Of a stretch of DNA of 64,000 bases, positions 10,101 to 19,200 are shown one piece after another. This DNA comes from Monocercomonoides exilis. Its lineage: Eukaryota; Preaxostyla; Oxymonadida; Polymastigidae. Under the pieces are notes generated by a model, which worked only from the letters and a program-made list of their open reading frames with translations, was not told the DNA's origin and ran no database searches. How positions within the stretch are numbered: the first letter of the stretch is position 1; the number at the start of each line of letters is the position of its first letter. The stretch lies in the NCBI GenBank assembly GCA_001643675.2, contig LSRY02000013.1, positions 1,304,501-1,368,500 on the forward strand, given 5' to 3'. The position numbers and the translations under genes were made by a program.

Positions 10101-10512
10101 GACGAGCAACACTGGTCGCAGCAACTCGTCTTGGCTGGACTACAGCTATCATCATTCTATTTTGTGTTGATATGTTTGAGTCAGAGGATTTGGCAGATGA
10201 GGATGCTGATGTTGAAAAATGGTATGTATATCGACGTGATTCATTTAAATATTGAGGAACTTGTGTTGTTTTTCCTGATCCAGTTTCTCCTACAATAACA
10301 GTAAATTGATTTTTTTGAATTTGTTCAAGTATTTGAGCTTTGCATTGATACACTGGAAGCTCTTTTCTATGAAAAGCTGTTTCATCAATAATCACAAAAA
10401 GCATAAAGATATAATAAATTAAAAACATTGCAAATAGCAATGGTAAAACAAATTCGAGCAAACGATCAGAAGAACTTTTCCTTTCTTTTTGAAAATTAGG
10501 TTTTTTATTCAT
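7156..10512 (-). CDS. DEAH-box RNA helicase (DHX33/Prp22-like)
   Basis: All core helicase motifs are present in order: motif I GETGSGKTTQ (near residue 74 from the ATG), Ia QPRRVAATSVARRV, Ic TSGMLLREAL, II DEAHERS (about 193), III SATLEAEKF (about 243), IV IIVFLTGQEEIE, V STNIAEASVTVPG and VI QRAGRAGREGKGE (about 562). Helicase-associated (HA2) and OB-fold segments follow: PLFGCTREILNI, then NSYKTPLCDSAISIHPTSSL and the terminal YLRTCSAIDPVWLDEV. Proteins of this type remodel RNA or ribonucleoprotein particles in splicing, ribosome assembly or translation; the exact orthologue cannot be fixed by eye. Ser-, Gly- and acidic insertions sit between motifs III and V and in the HA2 region. The ATG at 10512 is the first Met of the open frame. 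An apparent transmembrane stretch near residues 17-45 is best read as a retained-frame intron (see 10377-10463). The stop is TGA. Confidence 0.9.
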   Translation of the reverse strand: MNKKPNFQKERKSSSDRLLEFVLPLLFAMFLIYYIFMLFVIIDETAFHRKELPVYQCKAQILEQIQKNQFTVIVGETGSGKTTQVPQYLNESRRYTYHFSTSASSSAKSSDSNISTQNRMMIAVVQPRRVAATSVARRVSQEMNCSVGSYVGYSVRFDEKYIKGLTAIKYVTSGMLLREALLDPMLSNYSVIILDEAHERSAQFDILLGLIKNIAIKRPLPKNVYDPMEDQKLSPHPLRVVVMSATLEAEKFGCYLFNANIMLIKGRQHPVNIYYTATPQTDYINSAVTAVLQLHEDKKMPFDDAKREREAKLQAESIKREADKTEGKDKKEEKEEKEEKSEIEPRRSGDIIVFLTGQEEIETAAQLLKERLLDTLDSMEEKDNKEAKESSSSTSSSSSSAAGGGGTSSPSSSSSSSVVYTRRPLEILPLYAMLPFEEQQKVFQPPSFKDVYPELCFGSNSGLNSASSSSSAITSQSSLSSSTSSSSSSSPNTTSTSSLTSTVPRNVRRVILSTNIAEASVTVPGVSYVIDSGLAKINMFVASARMDTLQVLPISRDSARQRAGRAGREGKGECYRLFTEDTFWREMKEHTLAEIFRISLAALVLQMKAYGIRDVKAFDFIEHPSDKELDRAEAQLIQLGAIREESEEERILYSVKDKAQSHSFKQESVAESTRESRCTVITRPLGSSMAVLPVHPQHAKALLISPLFGCTREILNIISMMNVDNVFLPPRFGNNQNESSGGDGASDGKGGKGGKGRETGFSRFLDENFARRFGFGTQKNQRNQLNQSSSNTDSDHRGGTNKQNEEMIASDHLLLSHILESFMASASRSAKWCTMRGLSKRGLDQAVRIRDQLVGYLGQVERKIAEEMEGEKGEKGEEEWEEEEEDYDDDYEDANNDDDEISGERNKASSKSKIHSSHSSSSMHRLSNSAGLYTLKDDVFPLPSSELSDYPNASSLFVPSRPRYERVVLCLLSAMNANVATKQGGMRNSYKTPLCDSAISIHPTSSLIAVAQMKEKAERREKWLRERMARKGEQWDEREEDVAVAHSIPSVGVTTVSSTAEVQSGYPQCIFFNELLATSKIYLRTCSAIDPVWLDEVRGVDFGVLLKMAMKKKGRWGK
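10377..10463 (-). other. Probable 87-base intron in the helicase gene
   Basis: The minus strand reads GTTTGCTCG at the 5' side and TGATGAAACAG at the 3' side. The segment is A+T-rich, a multiple of three and without an in-frame stop, so it would otherwise be translated as a hydrophobic stretch (PLLFAMFLIYYIFMLFVI) unlike any DEAH helicase. Removing it joins SSDP to FHRKELPVYQ directly before motif I, as in other family members. This is inference from the reading frame and the 5' similarity to other introns here. Confidence 0.5.
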
Positions 10513-11766
10513 TTCAAAAAAATGTATGGGAATTTTCTCCAAAACTTTTTATTAGAGCTATCTTATAAAATTGAAATAAAATTAGTAATTAAAAATAAAA
10601 TAGCAATAAACTGTTAGATAACATTAAGGACTGTAAAGATCTCATTAATTGCAAAATCCAACCAAAACAATTTAAACCAAAAATAATATTTCTCGTCTGT
10701 TAAAAACAAATTTCGGGACTATAAAATCAAAAGAAAATATAAACATTAAAAGTGACAGGAAATATTGCCTAAAGAGAACTACAGACAATATTTCACTTAA
10801 TTTAAAAAAGTTATCTTTAAGGAATTATTCACTCCAAAAGATTCGAGGTATTCGATACTCAAAAGGGTTATAAAAAAATAAAATTATTGTCCAACCAATT
10901 AAAAACTATCAAATAATACATCACAAAATTTGGTTTGGATGCAATAAACACTAAAACAAAAGGAAAAACAAAAGTAATAAAAAAGAAATAAATTCAAAAA
11001 AATTTTTTTTTCAAAAGATCAAATTACTACTTAACAGTGGAAAATCCAAAGTACAATTAAGTTTTTATAAAAAAATAAATTAATTAATTTCCAAACAAAC
11101 TTCCAACATTTTGATAAGTCAGAACAAAAAGACAAACAAATAAACCAAAATAAAAAAGAGTACATAGCAAAATGTTTTGAAAAAAATAAAACATTTGAAA
11201 GAAAAAAATTGAACCAAAAAGAATATTTAACATCATTGAAACAAAATAAAGAAAGAAAGTCAGTAATTAATATTATGCATCTCTTCTGCAATGAACATTC
11301 AAGTAATAATAATAATACTTCAAATCTTCAGATCAACATGAGCTCAATCAAAAGATGGCACATTGTAATGAATAAATTTTAATTTTTTGAGAAGAAACTT
11401 TATCATTTTGAAAAGCAATGAATAATAGTGAAAGAAGGAGAAGAAGAAGAAAATCGGAATTAAAAAATAAAAAAAAAAAAACAAAATGAAACAGAGCAAA
11501 AAATAGTTCATTCATATTTGAATATTTGTTTGTTCATCTTGTTCGTCCGTCTTGTTCGTTTTCTTGCTTTTCATTCATATTTCTTTCCCTCTTTTTTTTT
11601 GTTATCATCATCAGACTTATCTTAGAACAGAATCACTGAACGATAATAATTATAATAAAAATAACATCATTATCATAATCATTGTCAAATATCACTTGCA
11701 CATTCAACAGAAAAAATTGTAACAAAAGCACAAAAATTCCAACGAAAAAAAGCTCAATTGAAAAAA

Positions 11767-11902
11767 AGAGCATGAAAGAGAATGAAAGAGCATGAAAGAG
11801 AATGAAAGAGAATGAAAGAGAATGAAAGAGAATGAAAGAGAATGAAAGAGAATGAAAGAGAATGAAAGAGAATGAAAGAGAATGAAAGAGAATGAAAGAG
11901 GG
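11767..11902. repeat. Ten-base minisatellite (aatgaaagag)
   Basis: A decamer close to aatgaaagag is repeated about 13 times with very little divergence; the first units carry a gcatgaaaga variant. It lies in intergenic sequence. Confidence 0.9.
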
Positions 11903-11999
11903 AGAGAGAGAAATAATTTGTGCAAGCAATGTTATTTGAACGATAAGTCTGTTGATAATATTTGTGAAGATGACATAATCTTTCTTTTTTTGCATTGAA

Positions 12000-12158
12000 A
12001 ATAGAAAAGAATAGAAAAGAATAGAAAAGAATAGAAAAGAATAGAAAAGAATAGAAAAGAATAGAAAAGAATAGAAAAGAAGAGAGAGAAAGAGAAAGAG
12101 AGAGAGAGAAAGAAAGAAAGAAAGAAAGAGAAAGAAAGAAAGAAAGAAAGAAAGGCAT
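12000..12158. repeat. Ten-base minisatellite (aatagaaaag) running into a GAAA microsatellite
   Basis: About eight copies of the decamer aatagaaaag are followed without a gap by GA and GAAA repeats. Both halves keep purines on the plus strand. The unit is related to, but distinct from, the aatgaaagag repeat 100 bases upstream, suggesting repeated slippage in the same purine-rich tract. Confidence 0.9.
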
Positions 12159-12385
12159 ATATTTCCGCATAATGCAAAAAATAGAAAACAATGCAATGCC
12201 TTCTTAAGACTCCGATATTTCCAATCTTTCAAAGCAAACATTCAACAGAAGGAGTGGAAATCTGTTGAATTTGAATGGAATCATAACAACTTGATAAGCA
12301 ATAAGGGCAAATGAGGAGGAAATATGTGAAAAATGAAAGGTATATTGGTTGAAATAGATGGTTAAGGAAGGAATTAATTGTTGTT

Positions 12386-12550
12386 GCTATTATTATTATT
12401 AATGATATTATTATTATTATTATAATAATAATAATAATTATTATTATTGTTGTTGTTTTATCCTTAATATTGCTGTTATAATAATTTTCCGAGTAATAAT
12501 TGTCCGAATTAATAATGGTATTATTATTATTGATATTATTATTATAATTA
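12386..12550. repeat. TTA/TAA microsatellite with self-complementary arms
   Basis: Runs of att and then ata triplets (about 12390-12445) form a local inverted repeat able to fold as an A/T hairpin. Further att and ttg triplets continue to about 12550. Confidence 0.75.
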
Positions 12551-12792
12551 CTTGGCAGAAGAAGAAGCATGTTGAATTTCATCGCATATTACATAAATAA
12601 CAGGAACATTCATTGGAAGGCTGATAAAATGCAGCTCAAATGATTCAGCAATTCATTCAAGTAATTTTTTCTTTTTTTTTTTAAAACAAAAGAGGAGGGA
12701 GAAAATGAATGAAAATGCTGAATGAGATGGATGATGATGAGGAGGAAGAAGAGGAAGAGGAAAAAGACGAAGAAGCAAAAGAAGAAGCAAAA

Positions 12793-12884
12793 GAGAAGAA
12801 GAAGAAGAAGAAGAAGAAGAAGAAGAAGAAGAAGAAGAAGAAGAAGAAGAAGAAGAAGAAGAAGAAGAAGAAGAAGAAGAAGAA

Positions 12885-12915
<31 letters not shown>

Positions 12916-12938
12916 AAGAAGAAGAAGAAGAAGAAGAA
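12793..12938. repeat. GAA trinucleotide microsatellite
   Basis: Nearly pure aag/gaa repeat of about 48 units with one imperfection near 12885 (aat in place of aag). It is intergenic, about 320 bases from the stop of the eIF4G-like gene, and could lie in its 3' untranslated region. Confidence 0.9.
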
Positions 12939-13257
12939 TGAAACAGAGAATGAAGAAGAAGATGAACATGACGATGAAGATGAAAGCTAAGGTGAAGAAG
13001 AAGAAGATAAAGATGATGTTATCAAATGCTTCTATCAAATACGACTAAACAAAATTAAAAAGATAAATTAATTTTATTTAATCTTCAGGTGCTATTAATT
13101 GTTTGCCCTCCAATATTTGTATGCAATTTCTATTAAAATTGAGCTTATTTCATTCAAAATTCTGTTCATATGTTGATTCTTCTTCATTTAATTTTCATTT
13201 AAAATTGATTGAAATATTTTCTTATTGTTATGTTTTTCTGTGTTTTTATAAATGCTT

Positions 13258-16200
13258 TCATCTTTTCTTAGCTGAAAGAGAAGGAGAAAGAGAGGGAGAA
13301 GAAGAAAAAGAGGAAGAAGAAGAAAAAGAGGAGGAAGAAGAAGAAGGTGAAGAATTGGAAGAATTAGAAGAATTAGAATTAGAAGAAGAAGAAGATGATG
13401 ATGAAGATGTTAATGAAGGAGAATAAGAAAAGTTGTTTTGTTGTGAAGAAAGTTCATTTTTTGAGCGAGATCGACGAATAACAGGGAAAAGAGTAGAAGA
13501 AGAAGAAGAGGAGGAAGAGGAGGAAGAGGAGGAAGAGGAGGAAGAGGAGGAAGAGGAGGAAGAGGAGGAAGAAGAAAGAGAAGGAGAGAAAGAAGAGAAC
13601 GAAAGAGAAGGAGAAGGAGAGGGAGAAGGTGAAGGTGAAGGACGATATAAAGAAGGAGAATTAGAAGAGGAATATGAAAATGAAGGAGAAGGAGAAGGAG
13701 AAGATGAAATGTAAGAGGAGAAGGAAGAGAAAGAGGAGAAAGAGGAAGAAGAAGATAAAGATGAAGATGTCGAAGAAGTTGAAGAAGAGGAAGAAGAAGG
13801 AGAAGAGGAAGAAGAAGGAGAAGAAGAAGGAGAAGAAGAATTATGAGGTTTATAAGACCAGGAAGCTAAACGTTTTCGAGAAGGAGAAGAAAATTCATTT
13901 GTGATGTTTTGTTCAGATGAGGAGGAAAAAGAAGAAGAAGAAGAAGATGGAGAATAAGAATAAGAAGATGCAGAGGAGGAGGAGGAGGAGGAAAAAGAAG
14001 AAGAAGAAGAAGAAGAAGAAGAAGATGATGATGATGAAATGTTTGCTGTTTTGATAGAATTTTTGCTTTTGTTTTTGTGTTGTGTGGATGGAGAGGAAGA
14101 AGGAGAGGAAGGAGAAAGTGAAGAAGAAGAAGGAGGAGAAGAAGAAGATGATGAAGCATTTTCTCCATCGTCTCCTTTACTCCTTCCTCTCTTCTCATTC
14201 AATCCCATTGGCTGAGCAGTTATTGATGATGATAAACTCTTCTTTTCTTGTTGATTTAATAGCATTTTTTGTAACTTCTTCATTTCCTTCTTCTCTTTCA
14301 TCTCTTTCTCTTTCATCTCTTTCTCTTTCATTTCCTTTTCTTTCTCCCTTTCTTTCTCCTTCTCCTTCTCTTTCTCTTTCTCTTTCTCTTTCTCCCTTTC
14401 TTTCTCCCTTTCTTTTTCTTTCTCCTTCTCCTTCATCTTCTCCTTAATCCCTTCCCAATCAAACAGATCCAGCACATCCATCAACATAAACTTCACCCTT
14501 GGAACCAGCTTTCCCCCTTCTATCATCATCTCCACCCCTCTCATGTTCTTCACAAACGCATTTCCATTGTCTTCTTTGATTTTCTGTCCCACATGTGTCA
14601 AAAACGTCGCTAATTGCATCATGTCCCCTTCATCTGGATCGTCTGGAGTGGAATTCTGCCACAGCAATTGAAGACTTTCTTGCCCTTTTGACGTGTTTAA
14701 GGCATTTGCTTTGATAAGAGAGCCAACAAACGTGATAGTCCCTTTCAGACGCAGCTGATGAAGGGACTGCTGCTCTTGGAGGGAGGAGAGGGAGGAAGGA
14801 GAAGAAGAGGAGGAAGAAGAGAGAGAAGATGATGATGGAGATGAAGGAGAAGGAGAAGAAATTAATGATTGCTCTAATTGTTCTTTTTCTTTCTCTTTCT
14901 CTTTCTCCTCTTCCTTCTCTTTCTCTTTCTCTTCCATCTCCGTCTTCTCCTTCTTCTCCTTCTCCATCTTCTCCTTCTGCAATCTCAATCTTGCTGATTT
15001 GAACTCTTCATCCACATACTCACTCAAATATGCCCTGAAAAAGAGAGCTGAACGAGAAGGGCGAAATTCTGTTGTGTTTGATTTAGGAAGAGAAGAAGGA
15101 GAAGAAGAAATTGAAGAAGAAGAAGAAGTGGAAGAAGAAGAAATAAAAGAAGAAATAGAAGTGGAAGAAGAAGATGATGTTGTTGAAGGTAATGATGATG
15201 AAGGAGAAGGAGAAGAAGAAGCAGGAAAAGAGTTTAGTGAATTATAAGATGATTCAGATGAAACAGAAGATGAAGAAGGAGAAGATGGCAGTGATGTTGA
15301 TGATGAAATAGAAGAATTAAAAGAAGAAGAAGAAGAAGAAGCAGAAGCAGAAGCAGAAGCAGACGAAGAAGATAAAGAGGATGATGAATTAGAATTTTCA
15401 TTTTCTCCTTTATTTGAGCAATTGATAGCATTATTATTATTATTGTTCTCTTTTATTTCTTTTTCTTCTTTATTATTATTATTATGGTTATGATCACTTA
15501 AATTTTTTTCATTATTACTTTTATGAACACATCCCATGCTGTTAATCTTCCCTTCGATCAATTTAGCTGCCAGTTGTGCATACAGCTCCACATATTTTGA
15601 CTCAAAAATCGCTTTTTCTGTTAATTCGTTCACAATTCCCTTGACAAGCTCTTGTTCTGCTTCTATCTCCATCTCTCTTTCGATTTCTTGCTCTCTTTCG
15701 GATTCTTTGTTAACATCTTTGTCTTTATCTTTTTCTTTGTCTTTCTTCTCTTCTTTCTTCTCTTCTTTCTTCTCTTTCTCTTTTTCCTCTTCTTTCTCTT
15801 CTCCCTTTTCTTCTTTCTCCTTCTCTTCCTTCCACTTCTTCATCTCCCCCAGCCTCTTCTTCAATATCTGCCTCCTTTCAAATGTCTCCATAACCCCCTC
15901 AATTTCTTCTGCCAGCTCAAAAAACGTAGATTCACTAATGATATTCAACAAAGATCTTATTTTACTTATCAAATTTTCCACTTCTTCTTTTAATTTTTCC
16001 CTTTTGGCTTCTCTTTTGATTATTTTGGTTTTTAATGCGAAAAATATTTTTGAATCAATAGCAACATGTGCTCCATATATTTCTTTGCATTCTTTTATCA
16101 CTTTCATCAAAATTTGATTTTTTTTGGATCGCTTTGATATTTTTTCATTTCTTTCTTTTCTTTCTTTTTCTTCTTTTCCTTCTCCATTTTCGTTTTCTTT

Positions 16201-19200
16201 CAAAGAATTCATAGAAATAATTCCATTTGTTGTTAGTTTTGATATTTCTTTCTCTTTCTCTTTCTCTTTCTCTTTCTCTTTCTCTTTCTCTTTCTCTTTC
16301 TCTTTCTCTTTCTCCTTTTCTTTTTCTTTTTCTTTTTCTTTTTCTTTTTCTTTTTCTTTTTCTTCTCCATTTCCTTCTTTTTCTAATGTCGAATTAGAAT
16401 ACATATTTTCTAACATGTTATTGATCATCTTCATCATCTCTTCTTCTTCTTCTTCCAATTTATTCCCTTCTTCATTCATTTCTTCTTCTTCTTCTTCATC
16501 TTTCTCTTCTTTCCTTTCTTTATTCTTCTCTTCTTCTTCTTCTTCTTCTTCTTCTTCTTCTTCTTCTTCTTCTTTCTTCATCTTCATCTTCATCTTCATC
16601 ATTTTCTCTTTATTCGCTTCTCTTTTTGTCTTCCATTTGACTTCTGCTCGATTTGGAAGAGGAACAAACACAGAAATTGGATTAGAAGAAGAAGAAGAAG
16701 AAGAAGAATTGTTTGCTGAGAAAATAGAGGAGGAGGAGGAGGAAGGAGAAGAAGGAGAAAGAGAAGGAGAAGGAGAAGAAGAGGAAGAAGAAGAATAAGA
16801 AGGAGAAAGAGACAAACATAAAGATGAAGAAGAATTAGACGGATGTAAGCCAATTGAAGAATTATTGTTAATATTATTATTTACTCCATGTAATCTTGCA
16901 TATGAATGCGACTTATTTAATTTGCCCCTGAAATAAGGAGAAGAAGGAGAGGAAGAAGAGGAAGAAGAGGAGGAAGGAGAAGAAATAGAAGAAGAAGAAG
17001 AAGATGATGATGAAGATGAAGAAGATGATGATGAATTAGAAGTTTGTGATTGTTGAGAAAGAGAAAGAGAAAGAAGGTTGTTTAAGAGATAATGGTTGTA
17101 TGTTTGTTCTATTGGATACTCAAAATGTTCTGAATGAATAAGAAATGAGGGAGAGGAAGAAGAAAGAGAGGAAGAAGAATTAGAAGAAGAACAAGAGGAA
17201 GGAGAAGAAGAACTGGAAGGAGAAGAGGAAGGAGGAAGAGAAGAAGATTCTTTAATTGCGTTATTATTGTTTTTGCTATAAGCTAATCCGATTTTGACAA
17301 GTTCTTTCAATGAATAACAAAATGAAGAAGAAGAAGAAGATGATGATGATGATGAAGTTTTCTTTGATATACTTTCATTTCTTTCTTCTTTCTTCTCTTC
17401 TTTCTCTTCTTCTTCTTTCTCTTCTTTCTCTCTCTCTCTCTCTTTCTCTTCCTTTTCTTCTTCTTCTTCAATTTCTTCTTCTTTAATTTTCTCTTCAAGA
17501 GCAACAGAAAGAGAATAAAAAGAAGAAATTTTGTTTATCATTAGCATTCTTCTTTCATCTGTTGACTTTGCTATTTCAGAAGACAATGAAGAAAGAAGAG
17601 AAGGAGAAGGAGAAGGAGGAGAAGAAGAAGAAGAAAGAGAAGAAGAGAATGAAGAACAAGGAGTAAATGAAGAAGAAGGAGGAGAGGTAGAAGGGAAAGG
17701 AGAAGGAGAAGAAGATGATGATGATGAAGATTTCCTATTTAGTATTTGTTTGTTTTTGCGATGTTTGATTGGAGAGAGAGAAGGAGAAGAAGATGGAGAA
17801 GAGGAAGTAGAAGAAGAGGAAGAGGAAGAAGATGATGATGAAATAGAAGGAGATAAAGATAAAGAAGAAGAATTAGAAGAAGAATTAGAATTAGAAGAAG
17901 AATTAGAAGAAGAAGAAGAATTAGAAGAAGAAGAAGAATTAGAAGAAGAAGAAGAATTAGAAGAAGAAGAAGAATTAGAAGAAGAAGAAGAATTAGAAGA
18001 AGAAGAAGAAGAAGATGGAGAGGAAGGAGAAGAAGAAGAAGAAGAAGAAGATGGAAAAGGAGAAGAAGAAGGAGAAGGAGAAGAAGTATCAGAATGAGAA
18101 TGAGAAGAGCAAAGAATAGAAAACTGGAGAGGAGATTCAGAATCAGAAGGAGTTGGATAAGAAGAATTGCTTGAAGAAGGAGGAGAAGAAGAAACAGAGG
18201 AAGAAAAAGAGGAAGATAAAGAGGAGGAGGAACTAGAAGATGATGAAGATGATGATGGTGTTAATGAAGGAGAAGAAGAAGAGAAGGAAGAAGATGAAGA
18301 TGAAGATGATGAAGGAGATAAAGAAGAGGAGGGAGAGGAAGGAGAAGGAGAAAATGAAGAAGAAGATGATGATGATGAAGGAGAAGATGACGATGAAAAT
18401 TCAGGAGTTGTAATAACATCAACAGAAGAAGAAGAAGAAGAAATAAAAGAAGGCAAAGTAAAAGATGAACGTAAATCAGCTAATTTGAATTCTATTGTTT
18501 CATTTGAATCTTCCACACATTTCTGAACAAGAGTTAGACGATATGAAGAAGAGGAAGAGGAAGAGGAAGAAGAAGGAGAAGGAGAGAAGAGAAGATTTGA
18601 TTCAATTGAAGAACAAGAGGAGGAGGAGGAGGAGGAAGAAGAAGAAGAAGAAGAAGAAGAAGAAGAAGAAGAAGAAGAAGATGATGATGATGATGATGAA
18701 GTTGCAGAATGAGGAAGAAGATGAAGAGGAGTAGGTTGAGTGATGATAACAGCAAGAGAAGGAGAAGAAGAGGAGGAAGAGGAAGAATTAGAAGAAATTG
18801 AAGAAATTTTGGATGTTAATTTATTTGAAAGAGGAATTTCATTGAATTCTGAAGAATTGGTTAAAAGATTTGTGGATTTTTGTTCGTTTGCTTCTTCTTC
18901 TTCTTTCTCTATAACTTCTTCTTCTTCTCCCCTTTCTTCTTCTTCTTCTTTCACTTCTTCTTTCTCGTTCACTATTTCTTTCATTATTCTCTTTTCTGCT
19001 TCTTCTTTTTCCTTTTCTTCTTCTTTTGCTTTGACTTTAGCTTCTTCAATTTCTTTTTCTTTCTCTTTCCCTTTCTCTTTTTGTTCTTGTTCTTGTTCTT
19101 GTTCAATTCTTCTTCTTTCTTCCTCTTCTCTTTCTTTCCTTTCCTTCTCTTCTCTTTCTTTCTCTTCTTTCTCTCTCTTCAATCTTTCTTCTTCTTCTCT

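Larger units (their letters stand above)
10513..13257. other. 2.7-kb intergenic region rich in micro- and minisatellites
   Basis: The interval lies between the 5' end of the helicase gene and the 3' end of the eIF4G-like gene, both leftward. It is A-rich from 10540 to 11500, then filled with purine repeats described separately. Open frames here are poly-Leu, poly-Lys, poly-Arg or Phe/Ser repeats that arise from the repeats. I see no conserved protein or RNA gene. Confidence 0.6.

Noticed and set aside
10386-10470. Transmembrane segment at the N-terminus of the helicase
   Set aside because: Better explained as a frame-preserving intron; no DEAH helicase of this type has a membrane anchor here.
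12610-13048. Poly-Leu, poly-Lys and poly-Arg frames
   Set aside because: Pure products of the GAA microsatellite at 12793-12938.
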